A DNA stretch of 64,000 nucleotides from the NCBI GenBank assembly GCA_000149265.1, contig CH003381.1, positions 1,884,488-1,948,487 on the forward strand, read 5' to 3'. This DNA is from Ciona savignyi. Taxonomy: Eukaryota; Chordata; Ascidiacea; Phlebobranchia; Cionidae. The notes under the pieces were generated by a model, which ran no database searches, was not told the origin of the DNA, and was given only the letters and a program-made list of their open reading frames with translations. Below are positions 11,901 through 23,500 of this stretch, one piece after another. The position numbers were made by a program, and so were the translations under genes. Each line of letters opens with the position of its first letter. The first letter of the stretch is position 1.

Positions 11901-14900
11901 GGATGTGTGTGGTTTTTGGATTGGAAACAGCATGTTCGGAGTGTAAGTGTTTGTACATTTCAAACCAAAAATTGTTTTATTAATGTACTACTTCTTATGT
12001 GGATATATTTCATCCTCATGTGTGGATAAACGTATTACTGATTGGTTGTGTAACTTGACAAATAGAGCAGCAATGGACGCATGTAGTGTGTACAAATACG
12101 CAGCTCACAAGAACATAATTATGCAGCCAGGAATCCCGGGTTCGATATAGCAGGAAAGGTTCGGGTATATATACACGGACTTATCTTTTCTCACCACTCA
12201 CCAACCAAGTAATCCCGTATGCACCGTCCGTTGTTGCAAACGAACGTATTCGGACAGTCGCATTCGTCGCTTGCGTCACGACAGTCGTCATTTCCGTCGC
12301 ATTTTAGGTGGTTCAGAGCACATCTGGTGTGAATGGTTTCTTAATTAAGGAATCGTTTTTACTTAATTATCTGTTTAACATAAGTTCCCAAACAAAATCG
12401 TGAATTGCAAGTGAATTAAAAACGGGCGTAGCAAAATACTCATTGCGAAACTCCAACAGAAACAACACTAAATGTGATGGAAGGAGGAAGTTTTCACTGA
12501 AAGACAAGCCCTAACGTTAACTTTGACCCCCCCCCCCCAAGTACTGTTAGCCACAGAGCTAACCCTGACTGTCGAACTCTTATTTTACCATGCAATTTCC
12601 CTTTTCCCTACTTTCTTCGTTCCCTTGTGTTTGTTTTAAACAGCAACTCTTGAACTGGATTTTGCTAAACTAACCTTCCGTTCGAGCAGATAAACGAGTC
12701 GCTGCAGTTGCACTCGTCGGTGGAATCCGCACAATCGTGGAACCCGTCACACTGCCGGGTTCGAAGGACGGTGTGACCGTTGCCACATGTAAACGTTGGG
12801 CACTGTCGCTCGTCGGAATTGTCACCGCAGTTGTTATCGCCGTCGCATTTGTAGTTAATATGGATGCACCTGGACATGGATGGTGAACATTGACATGGTC
12901 AAAAAAATAAACATCCGTCTATGGTGGCCTTTAAAATAACATTGTGTGGAATTGCCTGAAAACAAAGTAGACTGTATACGATGACTAAACGTAAACGACT
13001 TGTATATAAGTCTTTGCGTAATGTACATGTCTATATAGCGTAAATTGTAAACTCGTCGACATCCTTATTTTCAATTTTATTATTTTATTAAAAGAAAAAT
13101 TTCACATGTAAAAACGCAAGTATCCACCACCCGCCAACACTGATAATTTTTCATGAGAGTTGTAATTTTAAATAAACGCTTCCATCGTATACAACATACT
13201 GCAATAACACTGATAACCCGGCGGTGGCCACGAGGTTGTCTAGAAATTAATCGTGTGACAACGTCCATTCGTTTTTCCCCGAAGTTAAACACGAGTACCC
13301 CAGTCCCTCCACACCCTATTCAGAAGTTTCCCCCATTTATCATAGCTCTTGCAAAACCATCAAGTTGTTATGATTGGGAAAACTATGCTTGACTTACTTC
13401 ATATTGTCGCAAACGAATGTGTGAGAACAGTTGCACTCGTCGCTGTTGTAACGATCCTGGCAGTCCGGTACGCCGTCACATACCAACGGACCACGCGCCT
13501 GTATTAGTTTATCAAGTGTTAGCATATACAGTTATTTTACAAGTTGTCATTTTAATGTAATGTTATGCAGATAAGTTGTGATTTTAATGTAAACAAAGCA
13601 TTTGGTGTATGAAAAAGACACATTCTAAAAGTATGAAAACTAATCCCTCGGCTTTATACAAGTTCTATACAAGTTCTTTTTTCTTGGGCAGTGCACTTAG
13701 CTGACACCTTAGCTGACACAACATACTATTACTGGATAAAAAATAAACATACTATTACTTTAAATATTCCCCAAACAAGTATTATAACCCCAAAACTAAT
13801 GCTGAACCACAGCGCCAACACTACCCATAAGTGCTAATTTTTGTGTGAAAGTTTTTTTTTTTTGTTTCTGCCCCTTCTAGTTTTAGTTTTCTAAAACAAA
13901 GACTAAATACTGATTATCTATGCATACCTCTGTCATGACGCCATCATCAGCGCATTGAACGACTTGACACAACCCATGCCTTTCGTCTTCATCGTAGTTG
14001 TTTGGACAATCGAATTTCCCATCACATACGAATCTGGTAACAAATCAAGAAATTGTGTTTATAGGCTGCTTTACAGCAGAACACCCTAACCAAATGTAGC
14101 GACCAGGTTCTAAACACGTCTCATCACACCTGGAGCCGTTTATATAGTCAACACAAATGGAAAAAAACGAGACGCGTCGCAAAAATTGAAACAACCTTTC
14201 CAGTGATTTTATTGTTTCGACTGGAACATTGCCTTTTATTGCACTTACATGCGTTAAACTATCCTCATGACATTAAAATTAAATTAAAACATATATATTT
14301 AAACATTGCCGCAATTTTTTTACATGTATGGAATAGGATAAGATATTTATGTTTTGTTCTCGTCATAGGGAAATGGCTATTACATGGACAGTAATAAGAT
14401 TATACCATGTGCCCACCGTTGGGTTACAGAAGCTATTGCTGTTTGTTGTATCTAACTGATACGTTCTTCACGTTTTAGTTTAATCCAAATCAGTACTATC
14501 GAAATCTACGTTTCAGAACAATCCACAGATTTGGGTGACTTCCGTTAAGTGCCTAAAAGGGACAATACTGACTCCCCAGAGACTATAGTTCCAATACAAA
14601 AATATATCAGATGAGGGACCACTCTCTAACCCAACTGATTGAACTAAACATGAAATTTGTTACAAAATATTAAAAATATGTTTGGTTGAGGAATTACCTC
14701 AACCTTCCAATAAATATAGCGTGATGAATACTGTATAACGAACATCGTGTTGAACACTGTATTATGAACGCACGACAAATCTCATCGACCCTTTAAAGGA
14801 CCAATAAATCAAATTGTTTATCAATACACCACTCGACCAAACAAGTAAATCTTACTTTTCACTTAAAACGTTTCCATCACCACATTCGAAATATGAACAC

Positions 14901-17057
14901 GAGCTCTTTTCATCGCTTCCATCAGTGCAGTCGGTGTAGTTGTCGCATTCAAACACTTCGTCCATGCAAAACGTCCGGTCTTCGCACATGAAGCTTGGTT
15001 CATACGGACATTTGTCAAGTTTAGTCTGGAAGCAACACAATTTGTTAAATTATATGTTTTATATATGTTATGTGTGTATGTTTTATTATTAAATATCTTA
15101 CAGACATCCCTCATTTATTTAATCAAACAGATATATGTCGGTGTACAGCAAAATTTCATCATTGGGGCAACGCTAAAGGGAGGAAAAGCAGGAAGGAGGG
15201 AAGGAGGGAAACTGCTCACTAAAACAATCGAAATTAATTTTAGCCCTTTCCTAAACACTAATCTCAACCCAGGAACTAACCCTAACTCAAACCCCATGTT
15301 TTAAACCAACCCTCCTTCCCTCTTTCAGTTTTCCCCAATCATGAACACAATGATGTGGAATTTTTTCGTCAGTTTATATTTCCTGCTGCGCCAGATTGTG
15401 CGCCCGGAAAAGGTAGGTTTGGAATGCTGTATACCAGTCCGTCGCGGTGATGACTACAAAATTCGATATTTTTTTGGAAATCAACACTTTTTAGCGCTGT
15501 CTGGAATATTTTCTCTGTCTATTCCAACATAGATTTTAAAACCTGAATCTTCTTTGTGGCAAAATGACAGTTAGGCTGTTATCTATTATATAATCATCTT
15601 ATTTAGTTTGAACGACCTTCTTACGTATGTAGTATTCTGAAGTCTGTTCAGTAAACAAATGTAAAATGGGTGGTGTTTAAGCGTCGTTTGCAATCAGGGG
15701 ATAAAAAGAACAATCATATTGTTAATACTGAATGTACGGTCGTGTGGCCAAATGGTTAACGCGACCAATACAAGTACCGACTTCTATACAAAAACGGTCC
15801 TAGTGACGAACTCATAATGAGTTCGAAACTTGGCTTGGTTTAAAAAATACAGAATAGAGATAAAGGAGAAGGGAACAACGTCTTCACTGAAAGTATGTAT
15901 ACTAACTATAACCCTGCATCCAACACTTCTATTCACCATGGACTATAACACCTGACCCAAGGACACTAATACTTAACCTATATCCTATATTATCAATGCC
16001 CTGTTTTATCCTTTTCACTCCCAATCCTACCATTTAGAAAAAAAAATGAAATTGAACATAAGTTTAAAATGAATATAAACCAGTTACTAAGATCAAGTGC
16101 CGCCCTCATAAACATCAAGTTGAGCCTGGGCTGACAATTTCTATTTCACAAGTGAATATTTGTGGCCCGTATACGATAAATACTGTTGTATTCCTGTACT
16201 GGAGGTACTTGGTAGTACATGAAATTAAATCGAAACACGTCGGGTTATATAGCACGAAATTCACGCAACAATGTTGCATACCAAAGTAAATGATTATTAC
16301 ATACATTTGGGCATGATTACAGTTTCTTAAAGGGAACGCATGATTACAGTGCACAAAATAACTGTCTGAAATCCTGCACGTATTACTGCAGGGATATAAA
16401 TTAACGCATTTCCACAACAAATACTATATCAATTCAACCTACCGTGGTTCCCCCAATTGCAGACTCGTCCAAGCTACCGGAGTTTACTTGAGAGTTCCCG
16501 GCTATTCCTCTGGGTGTCGGATACAACCCTCGTGGGCGGAGTCGAGCTGGAAAAGTAAAGTTGGATGCAAAATACATTAAAATTGTGAGAGACAAAAAAC
16601 ATAAAATCGATCAGTCGTGTGGCCGAATGGTTCGATCGATTGATTTGAATGTCGTTAAAAATAGACCTAACGAAAGCTCATTATTGGTTCGAAACTTGCC
16701 GTATTAAAAACATAATAAAGCTAATATAATAAATTTTATATTAAGATGTCTATAAGTGATACTTTATTCTGCTGGAAATCGTCTCAATATGAAAAGTCGA
16801 TTTTTTTGTGCCGGCGGAATATGATCCAGGCTATTGTGAAACGATTTTCTGAAAATAATCGAAAATCTATTTAAAAGGTGTTTTGGAAACAACCCTTAGG
16901 TAAGGAACAGAAATTGCGCATTTTTTAATAATTACCGATTACAATGTCAAGCTTTTATTAACTAACGCTTGGAACGGTAGTTAATCAACTCACCTTGTAC
17001 CATGTCTCCGAGGAAAAGACAGGTAAATATCACGTAAATCAAATTAGTAAGTTTCAT
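8932..17057 (-). CDS. Secreted/GPI-anchored protein with about twelve LDL-receptor class A modules
   Basis: Twelve exons: 17057-16994, 16546-16443, 15025-14856, 14033-13928, 13498-13398, 12869-12675, 12323-12202, 11685-11425, 11082-10973, 10365-10244, 9873-9775 and 9244-8932. They total 1,767 nt, about 588 aa, with consistent phases. Exon 1 codes a signal peptide ([17 protein letters not shown]...). Exons 3-12 code Cys-rich LDLa modules with Ca-binding CDG..DC..(S)DE signatures (e.g. [29 protein letters not shown]). Several modules are joined by a short DECxC linker (DECNC, DECDC, DECGC). A Thr/Ser-rich spacer sits in exon 8. After the last module comes a Ser/Thr/Asn-rich stalk and a C-terminal hydrophobic run ([15 protein letters not shown], stop) with no cytoplasmic tail, as in GPI-anchor signals. 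No EGF, YWTD, CUB or protease domain was seen. It is probably a cell-surface binding protein; the ligand is unknown and I recognise no named orthologue. Confidence 0.82.
10490..10700 (+). repeat. Diverged SINE tail in LDLa intron
   Basis: Matches in order the 3' part of the SINE at 57186-57480: GGGTTGCAATAAAG, ATTCAACACACTTTAATAC, CGACAGTAAGCGCGAGGTAG and TCTGACAATTGCGCGTG. The head is missing or unrecognisable. Confidence 0.5.
12470..12620. repeat. Probable copy of the G/A-rich-ended MITE family, with a C10+ run
   Basis: The left end reads GAAGGAGGAAGTTTTCACTGAAAG. The middle has CTAACG...CTAACCCTGAC, and the right end has the pyrimidine-rich TTTCCCTTTTCCCTAC. This is the layout of the better copies at 15161-15339 and 30340-30541. 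Diverged; it contains a homopolymer C run near 12527. Confidence 0.45.
15161..15339. repeat. MITE with G/A-rich terminal inverted repeats
   Basis: Begins ATTGGGGCAACGCTAAAGGG and ends TTTCAGTTTTCCCCAAT, so the outer ends are inverted (ATTGGGG/CCCCAAT). Inside lie GAGGGAAACTGCTCACTAAAA on the left and the inverse pyrimidine-rich CCTCCTTCCCTC on the right, with AACTAACCCTAACTC in the middle. It lies in the second intron of the LDLa gene. Confidence 0.7.
15735..15845 (+). repeat. tRNA-headed SINE, family 1
   Basis: The A-box-like GTGTGGCCAAATGGTTAACG and a B-box-like GAGTTCGAAAC lie about 75 bp apart, as in a class II (Ser/Leu-type) tRNA. Close relatives are at 16610-16705 and 17188-17280 and, inverted, at 27838-27890. 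The acceptor stem does not close, so it is not called as a tRNA gene. Confidence 0.65.
15860..16035. repeat. Diverged MITE copy (G/A-rich-ended family)
   Basis: The left end AAAGGAGAAGGGAACAACG with CTTCACTGAAAG and the right end TTTTATCCTTTTCACTCCC match the arrangement of the family. Identity is low. Confidence 0.4.
16175..16430. repeat. Dispersed repeat shared with 55305-55500
   Basis: Contains TGGAGGTACTTGGTAGT, GAAACACGTCGGGTTAT, TAGCACGAAAT, GCACAAAATAACTGTCTG and AATCCTGCACGTATTA in order. The same blocks occur in the same order and orientation in a LYST intron at 55305-55500. The family is not identified. Confidence 0.65.
16610..16705 (+). repeat. tRNA-headed SINE, family 1
   Basis: GTCGTGTGGCCGAATGGTTC A-box and a TTGGTTCGAAACTTGCC B-box region, related to 15735-15845. 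It lies in the first intron of the LDLa gene. Confidence 0.6.
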
Positions 17058-18075
17058 AACGTCGCTTTAATCAGCTAAAATGGATCGTTTAGATATTATT
17101 TTTTAATAAATTTTCTAGATATTATTTTATATTCTTTTTTTTTTAATAAAAAGCCGAGTAATAATACTTAACACGTCATTGTACTGACTTGTGGCCGGAT
17201 GGTTAACGCGACCAATACATATACCCACTCCCATAAAACGGTCCTGGTGCCGGGCCCATTATGGTTCAAAACTTGGCAAAACAAAACAAAAAAACACGTT
17301 GACACAGATTTATTAATCCGACTGAGCGCAAGCGACACAAATTATGACCACCTGCCGTTTAGAACACAAGCTTTCCGCTAAAATAGTGTGGGACCTAAAT
17401 AAGCTGTGTCTTTAGGGTAGATACTCAGTGGACATAGTCATAAACAACACAATAGCTTTGGTCTCAATACGACGGGTGCGAGTTAATCTGAGGAATGTTT
17501 AGGTGATAATAATCTCAGTGGGTTATTGGGCTAAACAAATGGCGTATCTATATCTTTGTTTTATTTAACACACTAGCTCGCTTGGTTATAAAGCGCGATG
17601 AAGTTGTTTCATTCATGGTGATATATCATGAATATTCTGTTCTAAGTTACTATATAATAAATCTTTCTAAATAATCGCTGCCACTGAAACAGAAATATTG
17701 ACTCATTTGAAAACAATTACTTGCACAACAACTTAAATCTAACTAGCCAATAAAAGTTTCAGTAATTTCACTCCCTCCTGCAGCGTCATACTCTAACTTT
17801 ATATCACCACTTTCCTATAATTGAAATGCATTTATACAGATTTGCATCATATCCTGATTATTGAATAGCGAGATCCTGTCTGGTACTCTATGTGCTGCTC
17901 GTTCCATTGAATTTGCTTGGATTGACGGCCATGCTGAAGACTACGTGATCAACACAACATTAGAGACAACATAACAGGATTTACACATCAAAGCAGCATC
18001 TTCTGGAATCGTTCACTGGACGAGTTGGGTCGCCAAGCAATTTTCCATGTTCGGTTTTACAGGATAACATATCCA
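17058..18075. other. Intergenic DNA between LDLa gene and the PTK7 duplication
   Basis: 5' flank of the LDLa gene (ATG at 17057). It holds a tRNA-headed SINE (17188-17280) and a SINE-tail-like stretch around 17455-17540. No gene, tRNA or clear promoter motif was found. Confidence 0.5.
17188..17280 (+). repeat. tRNA-headed SINE, family 1
   Basis: TTGTGGCCGGATGGTTAACG A-box and CATTATGGTTCAAAACTTGG B-box region; same family as 15735-15845. Confidence 0.6.
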
Positions 18076-19152
18076 TATTTTTCCTTAAGAAATATGTTTC
18101 AACACAAGTAATTGGCGTAATTTTAACCTGTCTAGTGAGAAGTAGTAATCTTAGATAGGCAATTAAACTATACAATACGGTCCATATTGGCCTAAGATGG
18201 ATATCAGGACTACGCCTGGACTTTACCGAATAAGATACAACTTTTATAAGGTGCATTCTACAATAACATATGCCTGGAAGTTTTATCAAAGTAAAATTCG
18301 TAGGTTTTTTTCCCGGCGACAACCAATTTCGTTACAATCTTGAGGGTCTCGACTTGATCCAGCAAATGGGTAACAATCTTTTAAAAATTTAGTTACGAAC
18401 ATCGACTGTTCGTAAAAGTGGTGAAAATGTCTAAACCTTAAGCGGATACCGCAAGTACAACCGGTGAGCCAAAGCCCTTTCCGCACTCGCTTAGCACAAT
18501 TTTATTTCGGTCGCCATTTTGACAACGTAGCACTGTACGTGATAGGTAAAAGGAATGGCACCGTGACTCAAACAGGTAGAAAAGCTTTACATAAAAACAA
18601 ACGAGGTAAACGTAGCGTTGACGTCCAAATAGTTGACGAAACACGATAATAAAGAGAACGTTTCATATGATTTCGATAAAAACGCGGCATTCTCCATGTA
18701 AAAGGCCAAAAAACACAATTACCAAAATATTAAGAGTTTGATTACACAAATACAAAATGCATGAGAAATGGTGAACTATTAGATGTATTTTATCACTCCG
18801 GTGTATTTAGAAGAAATAGTTGCGAGAATAAATAAAAAAAATCATAGATCATATTCGAACTAACGCCAATGTAAGTAGAACCGTTCATGGCCAGCCGCCG
18901 AGGGCGTTTTCACAGTGTGCATGCCGGGAAGGAGCCGCGGCATAGAAACCCAATATTGTTCCTTATTATTTCTATGTTAACGTACGCAAAAACGAGTCGT
19001 CCTGGCGTTGTAACGGGCATAACGCTTCCCAATCCCCGTTCAAGGTTTCTGTCATGTGCAAATTACAGGTTTACGAGCCCCAAAACTTCTGAGTTCGTCT
19101 CAGAACGCGGACTTGCACGATTTCTATTGCCTTTTTTACTGAATCGGTTCGA

Positions 19153-20569
19153 TCACCTTTCGTCCGTGGACAAATCGTCGTTCATTACGTCATCGGCCGT
19201 CACAATCGCCTTTGTTTCAACTGAACCGTTCGCTCCGTTCCTCTTCACCTCCCCACTAGTGATAGATTCCAACTTCCGGCTGATTTGCTTCATTTCCGGT
19301 CGGTTGCTAGGCGACGAATGACAGCACTTGTTGATAAGTGAGGTGATGCGCTTTGTGCTCTCTAGCGCCGGGAGCGACGGTAGCTGGTTTGACTGCATTG
19401 CTGTAAAAATGGAAGAAATTGAAAAACGGATGCTAGCGTGCAGGTGGGCGAGAAAAGTATGAAACTTAAAAACGGATGAACATCAAGAATGACCGGCACA
19501 AAACATAGTTTAAATGCAAATATTGGCTTTTCATTAAACATATGCTTTGGTCGCTAAACTACACGACATTTCCACTAGACTGTTAATTGAAATGCGACTA
19601 TTTGTTAAACAAATTACATGGGTTAGCGTTGGCAACACGACTGTGAGAACGCGTTTCGACAGCATATCGAAACATTTTTTAGTAAAATAAAAAGAGTATG
19701 GCATGCAAAATATAATGGATATAACACTAAAACTGAGGAACAGATCTCGTCTACTTCGTGAGAGTTTGGCCTAAACCCAGTAGATTGGTTGAACTAAAAT
19801 AGTAGACATGTCTTAATCTCATACAAATACAACACACTGTAACAGAGCCGGTAATGCGATGATGGGCGCGACAATCTGACAAAAAAAGTAAAAACCCGGC
19901 TTACTTTTTCCCACCTACAGGGATAAACGTGAATAATATATCCAATTATTGTATGCGCGACCCAATATTGATCACAGCTTACCTTTAACAAGCGCATCGT
20001 TGGACATGTCGCTGTGGGGAAATTCCCCCAATGTGAAAATCTCCCAGCACGTGACACCGAACATGAAAACATCGGACTTCGGCGTCAAGCTACCGCCCAA
20101 CAGCGCCTCTGGTGGCAGCCACCGCAGCGGGAGCGGCTTGTCGTTCCACTGGACGTATTCACTGTGGAGTGTGGTTGTAGATCAGATGGAAGTTTTACAA
20201 ATTAAAACCATCTGCAAAAATATAGATAACAAACTACGGCGCAAACTTATTATCCAATCGATTTTATTTTATTTTAATCGTATTTCATAAAATTATATAG
20301 ATTTATTTTATTATTATTTTATAGAAATGTAATATTTTTTCTTAAAATGGGGTTTTTGTGTGTTAGATGCAGATTTTCCCTCAAGTTACACTCCCCTAAA
20401 TCATGTTTCCCGCCTACTTTTCAAATCCTTCTTTCGAGAGACCCAACATGGATATCTTGATCAGCAGGTGCGAGCTGACGACGCAATTGCGCGTGGCCAC
20501 GTCCCCATGCAGCAGGTCAAGCTTGTGCAAATGATCTAGACCACTGGACAACTGGCAACACATGTTCAT
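19153..20569 (-). CDS. PTK7: PTK7 terminal kinase exons, copy A
   Basis: Exons 20569-20418 (HGD catalytic-loop and MLG region), 20161-19983 (activation segment, WLPPEAL, SDVFMFGV, WEIFTLGE) and 19400-19153 (C-lobe end SSPSNRPEM, tail, TGA at 19153). All splice sites and the stop are intact. Relative to copy B there are 9 synonymous and 2 non-synonymous differences (Leu/Val just after the start of the last exon, Met/Thr in the tail). If real, a transcript could skip copy B and use these exons. Alternatively this is the ancestral end and copy B is the insert. Confidence 0.85.
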
Positions 20570-23500
20570 CTGCAAGGGAAAGACAAATTCTAAGGGGCAA
20601 TGCTAAAGAAAGGGAAAGCGGGAAGAGGATAACTTTTAACCAAAACTATGGAAATTAATTTTTAACCCTTCCCTAAACAGTAAACTTAACCCTAGAACTA
20701 ACCCTAACTCTAACCCAATGCTTAAAAAATTTTTCCTTGGACATATGTTTTAACACAAGTAATTGGCGTTATTTTAACCTGTCTAGTAAGAAGTAGTAAT
20801 CTTAGATAGGCAATTAAACTATACAATTCAGTCAATATTGGCTTAAAAATTTAAATGAACAAACAACAACATTCAATACATAGTGATGGATACAAGGATT
20901 ACGCCTGAACTTCAACCGAACAAGATTCAACTTTCATAAAGTGCATTCCACAATAACATAGGCCTGGAAGCTTTATCAAAGTAAAATTTGTAGGTTTTTT
21001 AAATCCGGCGACCACCAATTCCGTTACAATCTTGAGGGTCTTGACTCGATCCAGCATATGGGTAACAATCGTTCAAAAACTAAAGTTATGAACATCGACT
21101 GTACGTAAAAGTGGGGAAAATGTCTAAACCTTACGCGGATACCGCAAGTACAACCGGTGAGCCAAAGCCCTTCCCGTACTCGCTTAGCACAATTTTATTT
21201 CGGTCGCCATTTTGACAACGTAGCACTGTACGTGATAGGTAAAAGGAATGGCACCGTGACTCAAACAGGTAGAAAAGCTTTACATAAAAACAAACGAGGT
21301 AAACGTAGCGTTGACGTCCAAATAGGTGACGAAACACGATAATAAAGAGAACGTTTCATATGATTTCGATAAAAACGCGGCATTCTCCATATAAAAGGCC
21401 AAAAAACACAAGTATAATCAAAATATTAAGAGTTTGATTACACAAATACGAAATGCATGAGAAATGGTGAAATATTAGATGTATTTTACCACTCCGGTAT
21501 ATTTAGAAGAAATAGTTGCGAGAATAAATAAAAAATAATAGACCAGATTCGAACTAACGCCAATGTAAGTAGAACCGTTCATGGTCAGCCGCCGAGGGCG
21601 TTTTCACAGTGTGCATGCCGGGAAGGAGCCGCGGCATAGAAACCCAATATTGTTCCTTATTATTTCTATGTTAACGTACGCAAAAACGAGTCGTCCTGGC
21701 GTTGTAACGGGCATAACGCTCCCTAATCCCCGTTCAAGGTTTCTGTCATGTGCAAATTACAGGTTTACGAGATGAACTCGAGCCCCAAAACTTCTGAGTT
21801 CGTCTAAGAACGCGGACTTGCACGATTTCTATTGCCTTTTTTACTGAATCGGTTCGATCACCTTTCGTCCGTGGACAAATCGTCGTTCGTTACGTCATCG
21901 GCCGTCACAATCGCCTTTGTTTCAACTGAACCGTTCGCTCCGTTCCTCTTCACCTCCCCACTAGTGATAGATTCCAACTTCCGGCTGATTTGCTTCATTT
22001 CCGGTCGGTTGCTAGGCGACGAATGACAGCACTTGTTAATAAGTGAGGTGATGCGCTTTGTGCTCTCTAGCGCCGGGAGCGACGGTACCTGGTTTGACTG
22101 CATTGCTGTAAAACAAGAAGAAATTGAAAGATGGGAAACAATTCAAGAATGACCGAGAAAAATATGAAACTGAAAAAACGGATACAAACAAAGAATGACC
22201 TGCACAAAACATAGTTTAAATGCAAATATTTTTGTTAAACATAAGCTTTGATCGGTAAACTACACGACATTTCCACTAGCCTGTTAATTGAAATGCGACA
22301 ATTTGTTTAACATAATACATAGGTTAGCGTTGGCAACAAGACTGTGAGAACGCGATTCGACAGCATCCACTTATCGAAACATTAAAAAAAAGAGTATGGC
22401 AAACAAAATAAATGAAATAAGACTAAAATTAAGGAACTGGTCTTGTCTTCTTCGTGAGAGTTTGACCTAAACCCAGTAGATTGGTTAAACTAGAATAGTA
22501 GACACGTCCTAATCTCATACAAATACAACACACTGTAACAGAGCCGATAATGCGATGATGGGCGCGGTTATCTGACGAAAAAGTAAACATAGGCCTTACT
22601 TTTTCCCACCTACAGGGATAAACGTGAATATCCTATCCTTGTATGCGCGACCCAATATTAATCACAGCTCACCTTTAACAAGCGCATCATTCGACATGTC
22701 GCTGTGGGGAAATTCCCCCAAGGTGAAAATCTCCCAGCACGTGACACCGAACATGAAAACATCGGACTTCGGCGTCAAGCTACCGCCCAGCAGCGCCTCT
22801 GGTGGCAGCCACCGCAACGGGAGAGGTTTGTCGTTCCACTGGACGTATTCACTGTGGAGTGCAGTTGTAGATCAGATGGAAGTTTTACAAAAGATAACAG
22901 ACCACGGCGCAAACTTATTATCAAATCGATTTTATTTAGTTTTATTAGTATTTCATAAAATTTTATAGATATTTTTTATTTTTATAGAAATATAATATTT
23001 TTCTTAAAATGTGTTTTTGTGTGTTTAGATGACGCATTTTCCCTCAAGGTAAAAACCCCCAGATCATGTTTCCCGCCTACTTTTCAAATCCTTCTTTCGA
23101 GAGACCCAACATGGATATCTTGATCAGCAGGTGCGAGCTGACGACGCAATTGCGCGTGGCCACGTCCCCATGCAGCAGGTCAAGCTTGTGCAAATGATCT
23201 AGACCACTGGACAACTGGCAACACATATTCATCTGCAAGGGAAAGACAAATTCTAAGGGGCAATGCTAAAGAAAGAGAAAGCGGGAAGAGGATAACTTTT
23301 AACCAAAACTATGGAAATTAATTTTAACCCTTCCCTAACAGTAAACTTAACCCTACAACTAACCCTAACTCTAACCCAATGCTTAAAAAATAACGCCCTA
23401 ATATTCATTTTAGTGTGTAGTTTCCTTTCTTCCCGCTTCCCCTCCTTTTAGTTTTCCCATTCTAAAGCGTAAACATATGGGATAATACTTCATGAACCAC

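Larger units (their letters stand above)
18076..20731. repeat. Tandem duplication, unit A (distal; carries the last three PTK7 exons)
   Basis: A block of about 2.66 kb followed directly by a second copy at 20732-23387. Both begin TTTTCCTT followed by a stretch with CACAAGTAATTGGCGT, and both end in CCAATGCTTAAAAAAT. Coding exons differ by about 2%; introns and flanks differ more and have several indels (about 36 bp near 18195 versus 20845). The single junction, at 20731/20732, lies inside a MITE that is complete only in unit B. It could be a genuine duplication or two haplotypes joined in the assembly. Confidence 0.9.
20732..23387. repeat. Tandem duplication, unit B (proximal; carries the last three PTK7 exons)
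   Basis: Second copy of the block described at 18076-20731. Its right end continues into the rest of the MITE and then the upstream PTK7 exons, so unit B is contiguous with the body of the gene. Confidence 0.9.

Noticed and set aside
15735..17280. Three tRNA-like sequences that could be a tRNA cluster
   Set aside because: Cloverleaf pairing is poor and the copies differ at stem positions without compensation; they fit tRNA-derived SINEs.
18887..19321. Plus-strand ORF of 144 codons
   Set aside because: Antisense shadow of the PTK7 C-terminal exon (copy A); the duplicate at 21581-22026 is broken by a stop.
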